From an uncultured Gemella sp. (lineage in GTDB: Bacteria > Bacillota > Bacilli > Staphylococcales > Gemellaceae), in the NCBI GenBank assembly GCA_938038035.1, contig CALHQV010000099.1, positions 1 to 8,066 of the forward strand: a stretch of 8,066 bases of DNA. Reading direction: 5' to 3'. Below, piece after piece: positions 1 through 6,562 of this stretch (the stretch's first letter is position 1; each line of letters begins with the position of its first letter). A program made the position numbers and the translations under genes. The notes under the pieces are model-generated. The model searched no databases and was not told where the DNA came from. It saw only the letters and a program-made list of their open reading frames with translations.

Positions 1-1
1 T

Positions 2-49
2 GATTATGAAAAAAGTGCTTTAATCCGTGATAAAATAAGCATACGATAA
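2..49 (+). CDS. C-terminal end of a UVR-motif protein (partial)
   Basis: An open frame enters from the window edge and stops with TAA at 47-49. It encodes DYEKSALIRDKISIR, which matches the second half of the UVR motif (consensus about E-x-F/Y-E-x-A-A-x-x-R-D-x-I) found at the C-terminus of UvrB, inside UvrC and at the C-terminus of the McsA family. The protein ends only a few residues after the RDK, so the motif is terminal, which suits McsA or UvrB better than UvrC. With only 15 residues visible I cannot choose. The stop lies 21 bases before the next start, so the two genes are probably cotranscribed. Confidence 0.6.
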   Translation, partial: DYEKSALIRDKISIR

Positions 50-60
50 CTTATAGAAAT

Positions 61-64
61 GGAG
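61..64 (+). promoter_or_regulatory. Ribosome binding site deciding the start of the small orphan gene
   Basis: GGAG sits six bases before the ATG at 71. The same frame has earlier ATGs at 59 and 65, but the first has no purine-rich site at a workable distance and the second lies inside this site. The start at 71 is therefore preferred. Confidence 0.6.
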
Positions 65-70
65 ATGCTT

Positions 71-361
71 ATGAAAAATAGAAATCAACACTTATTATTA
101 AATGAGAGACAATGTGGCTTAAGTATGTATCTATTAGGATTAAGCATACTAGGGGAATTATCTGATAATTTTACAAAGGAGAGTAATTTCGTAGAAAATA
201 TAGTAGAAGATCAAGGTGAAAATATGCAACGTGATGCACATGACACTCAAAAGATAACGCTACTAAAATGTAATAAGAGCCATAGTGACAAAAATGACCT
301 TGTTGATTACAAGAATAAAGTGATCTCGACTGTAGTAGGATTATTGTCGGTGTTTAATTAG
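71..361 (+). CDS. Small hypothetical protein, 96 aa, unrecognised
   Basis: I do not recognise this protein. From the ATG at 71 it has 96 residues; upstream in-frame ATGs at 59 and 65 lack a good ribosome site. Residues about 13-30 are moderately hydrophobic and contain two GLS units (GLSMYLL and GLSILGEL), too short and mixed to call a membrane segment. The middle is polar, rich in Asn, Asp, Lys and Glu, and the C-terminus ends in a short hydrophobic stretch (VISTVVGLLSVFN). There is no signal peptide and no catalytic motif I can name. It starts 21 bases after the UVR-motif gene, suggesting one transcript. If the upstream gene is mcsA, mcsB would be expected next, but this is not McsB: it is far too short and lacks the guanidino-kinase opening. 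It could be a lineage-specific protein or a decayed gene remnant. Confidence 0.5.
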   Translation: MKNRNQHLLLNERQCGLSMYLLGLSILGELSDNFTKESNFVENIVEDQGENMQRDAHDTQKITLLKCNKSHSDKNDLVDYKNKVISTVVGLLSVFN

Positions 362-367
362 TCAAAT

Positions 368-382
368 TTATCAAATTTGTAA
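368..382 (+). repeat. Palindrome-centred direct repeat, copy 1 (possible operator)
   Basis: TTATCAAATTTGTAA occurs here and again, identically, at 419-433. The core CAAATTTG (372-379) is a perfect 8-base palindrome. A near copy, TCAAATTTA, abuts it at 362-370. The repeat overlaps the possible -35 element of the regulator's promoter. An operator role is inferred from position only. Confidence 0.5.
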
Positions 383-406
383 GTTTTTGATGTGTTTTAG
401 TATAAA
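377..406 (+). promoter_or_regulatory. Possible promoter for the Rgg-type regulator
   Basis: TTGTAA (377-382) and TATAAA (401-406) are separated by 18 bases, a plausible sigma-A promoter with a weak -35. Transcription would start near 412-414 and leave a leader of about 100 bases before the ATG at 517. The region is so AT-rich that other -10-like sequences occur (for example near 461-476), so the choice is uncertain. Confidence 0.35.
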
Positions 407-418
407 AATGACGGGAAA

Positions 419-433
419 TTATCAAATTTGTAA
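419..433 (+). repeat. Palindrome-centred direct repeat, copy 2 (possible operator)
   Basis: This is an exact second copy of the 15-base sequence at 368-382, with its CAAATTTG core at 423-430. Start-to-start distance is 51 bases, close to five helical turns, so proteins bound at both sites would face nearly the same side of the DNA. If the promoter at 377-406 is right, this copy lies just after the transcription start. Confidence 0.5.
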
Positions 434-505
434 TATTATATTAGTTAGTTTTGTAATTATTGTAAAATAGTATTGTAGATAAGGAATTGAAAGAAAATAT
501 TGGGT

Positions 506-510
506 GGAGG
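506..510 (+). promoter_or_regulatory. Ribosome binding site deciding the regulator's start
   Basis: GGAGG lies six bases before the ATG at 517. The same frame is open back to a TTG at 487, but that codon has only AAGGAA directly against it. The strong site and the position of the helix-turn-helix relative to the N-terminus both favour 517. Confidence 0.75.
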
Positions 511-516
511 AAATTT

Positions 517-1446
517 ATGACAAATAAATCAATTCATGGGAAGGTGTTTAAAGAATTACGACTTGAACGTGGAGTCAAATTAAAGGATGCAGCTGGAGAA
601 GTGATTTCTGCGCAAACACTAAGAAGATTTGAAGCGGATGAGACGAGTGTTTCGCTTGTAGTGTTTGAAAAACTGCTTGGAAGTCTTGGGATAGGCTATA
701 TTGAATATTTAACAGAATTACTTCCTAGATTAGAATCTGATTATAAGGAATTGACAATTGATGTACTAAAATTTGCTAGAGTTGGTAATTATTCTGGTAT
801 GATGACGCATCTAGTTAGAAAGTTAAAAGATGATAAAATTACTTTATCTGAGAGATTATTTATTGCAGTTATGATTACGGGATATTCAGGGATACTTCCA
901 GAAAAATTTAAAGAAAATAATAAGATTCTTTTAGAGTATTTCCAAGGGATTGAAATGCTAAGCTTGAACGAAAAAGCAGCGCTAAATGGGATAATTACCA
1001 CTAGTAGTACAAAAGAGATACCGTTGGAATTTGTAAGAAGAACTATAACGGACAGTCTAAGTTATAATCCAGATGTTGAAGGGATAAACATAATATCTAC
1101 AATTATCACATTTAGAGTATTACATAGTAGTATTGGCTTCTTACTAAGAAGTGGAAATTGTAATGAAGCTGAAGAAGTATGTAAAAAAGTAATTGAAATA
1201 TTAGATTTAATAGATATTACATTAAGTCATATCAAACCAACATTTGCTGTTCATACATACATTTTGCTTGCTCAGATAAAACTTGCTCAAAATAAAGTTG
1301 AAGGTGTAGAGTTAGCAAATAAATGTATTAGACAAATTGATGCTTCAATCGATTTATATAATAGTACTAAAGAAATAAATAACAGAAAAGATTATGTTGA
1401 CAGATTCTATGAATTAAACAAAACAGGAGTCGAATTTGATTTTTAA
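517..1446 (+). CDS. Rgg/GadR/MutR-family transcriptional regulator
   Basis: This 309-residue protein has the layout of Rgg-type regulators: an N-terminal XRE-like helix-turn-helix at about residues 7-62, then a long all-helical C-terminal region of about 240 residues resembling the TPR-like peptide-binding domain. The recognition part reads ISAQTLRRFEADETSVSL, matching the family pattern iSkSqlSrFErGesdisl, and is followed by a helix ending near IEYLTEL. Known family members often bind short secreted peptides and switch nearby genes, but no pheromone gene is convincingly present here. The ATG at 517 has a GGAGG site; a TTG start at 487 would add ten residues. The gene stands alone, with an AT-rich region holding two identical palindromic repeats before it, suggesting self-regulation, and a terminator after it that separates it from mutS. 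I am confident of the family and not of the target or ligand. Confidence 0.82.
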   Translation: MTNKSIHGKVFKELRLERGVKLKDAAGEVISAQTLRRFEADETSVSLVVFEKLLGSLGIGYIEYLTELLPRLESDYKELTIDVLKFARVGNYSGMMTHLVRKLKDDKITLSERLFIAVMITGYSGILPEKFKENNKILLEYFQGIEMLSLNEKAALNGIITTSSTKEIPLEFVRRTITDSLSYNPDVEGINIISTIITFRVLHSSIGFLLRSGNCNEAEEVCKKVIEILDLIDITLSHIKPTFAVHTYILLAQIKLAQNKVEGVELANKCIRQIDASIDLYNSTKEINNRKDYVDRFYELNKTGVEFDF

Positions 1447-1464
1447 ATGAATATTAAATATTTT

Positions 1465-1509
1465 AAGAGTTACGTTAGTAAGCGATTGGCTATTAACTAA
1501 CTCTTTTTT
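1465..1509 (+). terminator. Intrinsic terminator after the Rgg-type gene
   Basis: AAGAGTTA (1465-1472) pairs with TAACTCTT (1498-1505). The stem continues inward as GTTAGTA (1474-1480) with TATTAAC (1491-1497), including one G-T pair, with a single bulged C at 1473 and a ten-base loop. A run of six T (1504-1509) follows. This is a good Rho-independent terminator for the regulator gene and isolates it from the mutS unit. Confidence 0.85.
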
Positions 1510-1548
1510 ATATGTTTTACCACATGTCACACTACTAAAAAATAAAGA

Positions 1549-1576
1549 TTTATGCTAAAATTATATATGTTATAAA
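1549..1576 (+). promoter_or_regulatory. Probable promoter of the mutS-mutL-miaA unit
   Basis: TGTTATAAA (1568-1576) is an extended -10 element (TG-N-TATAAA). A weak -35-like TTTATG lies at 1549-1554 with a 16-base spacer. It sits between the terminator and mutS, and the start point would be about 30 bases before the ATG. Nothing resembling a known operator is evident. Confidence 0.55.
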
Positions 1577-1611
1577 TACATGGAAGAAATAAAGAGAAAG
1601 GAACTTTTGAG

Positions 1612-4374
1612 ATGAAATATACTCCAATGATAGAACAATATCTGAAGATTAAAAAAGATTATCAGGACATGTTTTTATTTTACCGTCTTGGTGATTTTTA
1701 TGAGATGTTCTTTGAGGATGCGACTAGAGCGTCAAAAATATTAGAAATAACCTTAACTGCTCGTGATGGAGGAGCTGAAGAAATTCCTATGTGTGGAGTT
1801 CCATTTCATTCATCAGCAACTTACATTGATACTTTAGTTAATAACGGGTATAAAGTAGCTATTTGTGAACAAGTTTCAGAACCTGGTCAAGGGAAAATCG
1901 TGGAGCGTAAAGTAGTTCAAGTAATTACACCAGGAACTTATATGAACTACAAAAACTACGATGAGAATAACTATCTAGGTAGTGCATATGTGAAGGATAA
2001 TAACATTTACTTCGCATTTTGCGATATTATGACAGGGGATAGCCGTTGTACTGTACTAAAAACTATGGCTGACCTTCAAGATGAAATACTGAAAAATAAT
2101 ATTAAAGAAGTAATTAGCATAAAAGATCAAGAGTTGGATATTAGTGCTTATATTACTGAAGTTGAATTAACTAATGATATTATTAAGGAAAAAACAAGTA
2201 ATATCGCTGATAGTAATCTTCGTGTTGCTTGTGATGTTCTTTTAGATTATATTGAAAAAACTCAAAATAAAGATATTTCAAGCCTTAAAGATTTTGAAGT
2301 ATATTTCAAAGATAAGTTTGTTTATATGACGAACTACTCATTAAAAAACCTAGAAGTTACTCAAAACATGGCTAACGGTGGGAAGAAAGGTTCTCTTCTT
2401 AGTATTGTAGATAAAACATCAACAGCAGCGGGTTCAAGAAAACTTAAAAAATGGTTAGAAAATCCATTGCTAGACCTTAAAGAAATTAAAAAACGTCAGG
2501 AAATCGTAGAAGATTTTACTAAGCATTATTTTGAAAAAGCAGATGTGAAAACTAGTTTGAAAGAAGTATATGACCTTGAGAGAATCTCTACAAAGGTTTC
2601 TTATAATATTGTAAGTCCTAAGGAATTATTAAATCTGAAGAAAACATTGGCTCAAATACCGGAAATCAAGAAATTGTTATTAGGATTTGAATCTAATAAA
2701 CTAAAAGATATCGCAGAGAATATAGATGAATTAACGGATTTATACGATTATCTTGAAGCGACAATCCATGAAGAAGCTGGGCAGACTGTTAAAGAAGGAA
2801 ATGTAATTAAGTTAGGATTTAATGAAGAGTTAGATAGTTATAAGAATGCTAGTAAGAATGGAAATAGAATATTACTAGAAATTGAAGAACGTGAAAAAGA
2901 GAGAACTGGGGTTAAAAATCTAAAAGTTGGATACAATAAGATTTTCGGTTATTTTATCGAAGTATCTAAAGTAGGGCTTAAGACTATAGATCCAACAGAA
3001 TTAGGTTATCATAGGAAACAAACACTTTCTAACTGTGAAAGATTCGTATCTGAAGAACTGAAAAAAGTTGAAGAACATATCGTGAATTCTAAAACGAAAA
3101 TTGAAGAGTTAGAATTGCAATTATTCCAAGAAGTTAAGACGAAGATTCATAATTATATTGTAAGATTACAAAGAGTTGCGAATACTCTAAGTGATATTGA
3201 TGTTTTTGTTTCACTATCTGATGTAGCAGAAGAATATGGTTACGTAAAACCTGAGTTCAATGATAATAATATTATCGATATTGTTGATGGTCGTCACCCG
3301 ATTGTTGAAAGAAATGTGAGTGCTGATAGTTATATTAGTAATGATTGTAAAGTAGATAAAGAGAATAATATCTTGCTTATTACAGGACCTAATATGTCTG
3401 GTAAATCTACTTATATGAGACAGCTTGCTCTTATCGTGATTCTTGCTCAAATCGGATCTTTTGTTCCGGCGACTTCTGCGAATTTACCAATTTTTGATAA
3501 AATATTTACGAGAATAGGGGCGAGTGATGATCTTGCTGGTGGTAAATCGACGTTTATGGTTGAGATGATTGAGGCGAAGAATGCTTTAGTCGAATCTACT
3601 GCAAATTCATTATTAATTTTTGATGAGATAGGTCGTGGAACATCGACTTATGATGGTATCGCCTTAGCTCAATCTATATTAGAATACATTAATAATACAA
3701 TTAAGTGTAAAACATTATTCTCAACTCACTATCATGAGCTTACAAAGTTAGAGAATATTACCCAGGGAATAAAAAATATCCATGTTTCTGCGAAAGAAGA
3801 CCATGGAAAATTAATTTTCTTATATAAAATTAATGAAGGACCTATTGAGAAGAGTTATGGTATTCATGTAGCGCAGCTTGCCCATCTTCCAGAAGATGTT
3901 ATCGTAGGTGCTAATAAGATCTTAAGAGAATTAGAAAGTGGAAATAAAGGTAGTGAGGACCTTGTTGATAATGCTAGATACAATAAAGTATTATTAAATG
4001 AAACTTCATCACAAGAGTCTGAAGAAAAGTTGAGAGAAAAAATACGTCAAGAACTTGAACAAGAATACAGCAGTCGAGTAGTTAAAGAGGATGTTGTAAA
4101 AGTAGATGAAGAGTCTTTAAGACAACAACTTCGTTCTGAATTAGAAAAAGAACTTAAAGAAGAGTTAGAGAAAACTATTAGAAAACAATTAAAAACTGAA
4201 GAGAAATCAAAGAAAAATTATGCAAAATTACAATTGGATTTCGATGGTGATAATGAGAAATTTGATGAAATCAAAAAGCAATTAGAGAGTGTCAACTTTT
4301 TAGAAACAACACCAATGCAGGCTTTCAATCTTCTTTACGAATTACAGAGAAAAATAAGTGAGGATGTGAAATAA
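1612..4374 (+). CDS. mutS: DNA mismatch repair protein MutS
   Basis: MutS binds mismatches and small loops in newly copied DNA and, as an ATP-driven clamp, recruits MutL. The mismatch-reading Phe-x-Glu motif is F29-Y30-E31 inside GDFYEMFFEDA. The central core and clamp domains fill about residues 230-540. The ATPase has Walker A GPNMSGKST (592-600), Walker B ending in D671-E672 with the signature GRGTST, and the STHYHEL histidine loop at 704-710. A candidate sliding-clamp motif, QLDFD, is at 874-878, and the tail TPMQAFNLLYEL matches the C-terminal oligomerisation region. At 920 residues it exceeds the roughly 850-870 usual in Bacilli. The excess lies mainly in a charged linker (about 776-873) with a repeated EE-x-LR unit. 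AAAGGA at 1597-1602 serves the ATG at 1612, nine bases on. All visible catalytic residues are intact. Confidence 0.97.
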   Translation: MKYTPMIEQYLKIKKDYQDMFLFYRLGDFYEMFFEDATRASKILEITLTARDGGAEEIPMCGVPFHSSATYIDTLVNNGYKVAICEQVSEPGQGKIVERKVVQVITPGTYMNYKNYDENNYLGSAYVKDNNIYFAFCDIMTGDSRCTVLKTMADLQDEILKNNIKEVISIKDQELDISAYITEVELTNDIIKEKTSNIADSNLRVACDVLLDYIEKTQNKDISSLKDFEVYFKDKFVYMTNYSLKNLEVTQNMANGGKKGSLLSIVDKTSTAAGSRKLKKWLENPLLDLKEIKKRQEIVEDFTKHYFEKADVKTSLKEVYDLERISTKVSYNIVSPKELLNLKKTLAQIPEIKKLLLGFESNKLKDIAENIDELTDLYDYLEATIHEEAGQTVKEGNVIKLGFNEELDSYKNASKNGNRILLEIEEREKERTGVKNLKVGYNKIFGYFIEVSKVGLKTIDPTELGYHRKQTLSNCERFVSEELKKVEEHIVNSKTKIEELELQLFQEVKTKIHNYIVRLQRVANTLSDIDVFVSLSDVAEEYGYVKPEFNDNNIIDIVDGRHPIVERNVSADSYISNDCKVDKENNILLITGPNMSGKSTYMRQLALIVILAQIGSFVPATSANLPIFDKIFTRIGASDDLAGGKSTFMVEMIEAKNALVESTANSLLIFDEIGRGTSTYDGIALAQSILEYINNTIKCKTLFSTHYHELTKLENITQGIKNIHVSAKEDHGKLIFLYKINEGPIEKSYGIHVAQLAHLPEDVIVGANKILRELESGNKGSEDLVDNARYNKVLLNETSSQESEEKLREKIRQELEQEYSSRVVKEDVVKVDEESLRQQLRSELEKELKEELEKTIRKQLKTEEKSKKNYAKLQLDFDGDNEKFDEIKKQLESVNFLETTPMQAFNLLYELQRKISEDVK
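4021..4155 (+). repeat. Internal repeat in the charged MutS linker
   Basis: Residues 804-819 (EEKLREKIRQELEQEY) and 833-848 (EESLRQQLRSELEKEL) align without gaps at an offset of 29 residues (87 bases), with nine of sixteen identical. The pattern predicts a long charged helix or coiled coil. The DNA copies have diverged, so a duplication would be old; biased composition alone is an alternative. Confidence 0.5.
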
Positions 4375-4379
4375 ATTAA

Positions 4380-6554
4380 ATGGGAAAAATAAATATATTA
4401 TCTGCAGAATTATCAAATAAAATAGCAGCGGGAGAAGTTGTCGAAAGACCTTCTTCTGTTGTCAAAGAGCTTGTAGAAAACTCTATCGATGCAGGAAGTA
4501 CAAATATTAAAGTTATAATCAAGGAATTTGGTATTCAACAAATTAGAATTATTGACAATGGAAGTGGTATTTCTAATGATGATTTGGCACGTGCATTTTT
4601 ACGTCATGCAACTAGTAAAATAAGTGCCGACTATGATTTATTTCACATAGAAACGCTAGGTTTTAGAGGTGAGGCGCTAGCGAGTATTTCATCTGTGAGT
4701 AAAGTAGTGATTAAGAGTTGTGCGGGAGAAGCGCAAGGAAAAATGCTAGTTCTTGAAGGCGGAAAAGTAGTTTCTGAGGAATATTACGCACCTATTAAAG
4801 GAACTGATTTAAGTGTAGAAAATTTATTTTACAATACACCGGCACGACTGAAATATCTGCGTAATCCACATACAGAACAAGCCAATATTACTAATATTAT
4901 TCATAAGTTTGCCCTATCTTATCCTAATGTAGCTTTTGAACTGCATGTAGATGGTAAGATTACCTTTAAAACATACGGTGATGGTGATGTTCATAAGATT
5001 TTATCTAAGATTTATAATATGGGCGTTGCTAGAAATATGATTGAATTTAGTGGTAATAATGATGATTACAAAGTATTTGGTTATATCTCTGTACCAGAAG
5101 AGACGAGAGCTAGTAAGAATTATATAAATATTTTTATCAATGGTCGTTATATTAAAAACTATGGAATTCAAAATGCTATAATCGATGCTTATGGAACACT
5201 ATTAATGATAAATAGGTATCCATTATGTGTTATTAATATAGAAATGGATCCTATTTTATTAGATGTTAACGTGCATCCAACTAAGCAAGAAGTGAGATTA
5301 TCGAAAGAAGCGGAGTTAATACGTCTAATAAAAGAAGTTATCGCTGAAAGACTAAGTAATTATACATATATTCCACAAGGAATGAATAATGTTCTTACGA
5401 AAAAAGAAAAAGCGAAAATTGAAAAAATAAATTTCTTAGATGAACTAGATAATAAGTTTGGAGATGTAGAAGATAAGAATATTTTTTCAACTGAGCAAAG
5501 AGAAGTAGAGGGTAATGTTCAAGATGAAAATAGCTTTTCTGAGGATCCAAAGAGACTTGAAATAAGAACTGAGGATGAAAGTAGTTTTTCAGATAATCAA
5601 GAAGAATCTATTAGTTATGTTATTCAAGAAGATGAACTTCTTTTTGGAGGAGACTTGTTAACTAATTCTCGTGAAGAAAAAACTCCAGTACAAAGTAAAG
5701 AAAACACGTTTAATCAAAGAGGTAAAACTCAGAGAATTAAGAGTGATTTACCGGATTTAAGTTATAGTTCACATCCTCGTGATAATAGAAATAAGTTTGG
5801 TGATAAACCTACTAAAAAAGAAATCGAGAATTTTATGAATTTCTCTAAAAAAGAAGATAACTCGAATTATGATGATCAAACAGAAAAAGTAGTCTCTAAT
5901 GTAGTAAAAGATGATAGTCACTTTAATGAAATCAAAGATGCGAAAATCGTTCAAGATGACGATACAAAAGTTAGAACACTACCAGATTTAAAAGTGTTGG
6001 CACAAATCTTTAAAACTTATATCTTATCAGAAGCTGATAATAAGCTATTTCTAATAGATCAACACGCAGCTGCAGAAAGATATAATTATGAGAAATTACA
6101 ACGCGAATTTATTGAAAGAAAGAATTATAAAAAACAGATGTTAATACCGCTTATGTTTGATTTTTCTGTAGAAGAAGCGGCTGAAGTTCGTAATAATTTA
6201 GAAAAATTTGAAGAGCTTGGTATTGTATTTGAGGAGTTTGGAGATAACTCTTATGTTGTTCGTGAATTTCCAGGTTGGATAGAAGAAGACGAAGAGCAAA
6301 TGATAAAAATTATTGTTGAGAAGGTTCTTAGAAACAACAATATAACTTTCAACGAATTAAGAAATGATGCAATTGCTATGGCAAGCTGTAAAATGTCTAT
6401 AAAAGCAAATCAAGTTCTTACAGATGTTGAGATGAATAAGGTTATTAGTGATCTTTATGAATGTAAGAATCCATTTACGTGTCCACATGGACGTCCGATA
6501 ATTACAAAAATGGAGAAAAAAGATTTAGAAAAAATGTTTAAGCGTATAGTGTAG
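4380..6554 (+). CDS. mutL: DNA mismatch repair protein MutL, endonuclease type
   Basis: MutL couples mismatch recognition by MutS to strand removal. The N-terminal GHKL ATPase (about 1-330) shows IAAGEVVERPSSVVKEL then ENSIDAG with E30 and N34, DNGSGI at 59-64, LGFRGEALASI from residue 93, and a GT motif at 141-142. The C-terminal domain (about 540-724) has the metal-binding nuclease motif DQHAAAERYNYE (560-571), ASCKMSIKA (668-676) and CPHGRP (701-706), so this MutL should nick DNA itself, as expected where MutH is absent. QMLIP (586-590) matches the clamp-binding pattern Q-x-L-I/L-P. At 724 residues it is longer than most; the excess is an acidic linker (about 345-540) with a 17-residue repeat. 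The start gives the canonical opening. The nearest GAGG is 16 bases away inside mutS, so translation probably depends on coupling to mutS, whose stop is five bases upstream. Confidence 0.97.
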   Translation: MGKINILSAELSNKIAAGEVVERPSSVVKELVENSIDAGSTNIKVIIKEFGIQQIRIIDNGSGISNDDLARAFLRHATSKISADYDLFHIETLGFRGEALASISSVSKVVIKSCAGEAQGKMLVLEGGKVVSEEYYAPIKGTDLSVENLFYNTPARLKYLRNPHTEQANITNIIHKFALSYPNVAFELHVDGKITFKTYGDGDVHKILSKIYNMGVARNMIEFSGNNDDYKVFGYISVPEETRASKNYINIFINGRYIKNYGIQNAIIDAYGTLLMINRYPLCVINIEMDPILLDVNVHPTKQEVRLSKEAELIRLIKEVIAERLSNYTYIPQGMNNVLTKKEKAKIEKINFLDELDNKFGDVEDKNIFSTEQREVEGNVQDENSFSEDPKRLEIRTEDESSFSDNQEESISYVIQEDELLFGGDLLTNSREEKTPVQSKENTFNQRGKTQRIKSDLPDLSYSSHPRDNRNKFGDKPTKKEIENFMNFSKKEDNSNYDDQTEKVVSNVVKDDSHFNEIKDAKIVQDDDTKVRTLPDLKVLAQIFKTYILSEADNKLFLIDQHAAAERYNYEKLQREFIERKNYKKQMLIPLMFDFSVEEAAEVRNNLEKFEELGIVFEEFGDNSYVVREFPGWIEEDEEQMIKIIVEKVLRNNNITFNELRNDAIAMASCKMSIKANQVLTDVEMNKVISDLYECKNPFTCPHGRPIITKMEKKDLEKMFKRIV
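5469..5621 (+). repeat. 51-base tandem repeat in the MutL linker
   Basis: Three units of 17 codons start at 5469, 5520 and 5571. Each opens with an acidic stretch followed by a Phe-Ser pair: EDKNIFS (364-370), QDENSFS (381-387) and EDESSFS (398-404), with the Phe residues at 369, 386 and 403. The rest of each unit has drifted. A related EDELLFGGD follows at 417-425, slightly out of phase. Confidence 0.55.
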
Positions 6555-6559
6555 GAGGT
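6553..6559 (+). promoter_or_regulatory. Ribosome binding site of miaA overlapping the mutL stop
   Basis: AGGAGGT begins within the TAG stop codon of mutL (6552-6554) and ends three bases before the miaA ATG at 6563. This is the strongest Shine-Dalgarno site in the window; its overlap with the mutL stop suggests coupled translation. Confidence 0.8.
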
Positions 6560-6562
6560 AAG

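Noticed and set aside
363..388. A hairpin (CAAATTT, loop ATC, AAATTTG) followed by TAAGTTTTT after the small orphan gene, as a terminator.
   Set aside because: The stem has seven pairs, six of them A-T, and the T run is short and offset by four bases, so it is too weak to call. The same bases are better explained as the palindromic repeat.
789..1001. Minus-strand open frame inside the regulator gene.
   Set aside because: It is a shadow of a clearly coding + strand gene and has no ribosome site or recognisable product. The same applies to the minus-strand frames at 3214-3450, 5769-5954, 7449-7673 and 7782-7976.
1447..1500. A 17-residue frame directly after the Rgg-type gene, in the position where a pheromone gene can occur.
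   Set aside because: It lies across the terminator stem, has no ribosome binding site, and its product is polar and basic rather than hydrophobic at the C-terminus.
517..4374. Control of mutS by the neighbouring Rgg-type regulator as a mutation-rate switch.
   Set aside because: A strong terminator and a separate promoter lie between them, and the CAAATTTG repeat is not present before mutS. Adjacency alone does not support it.
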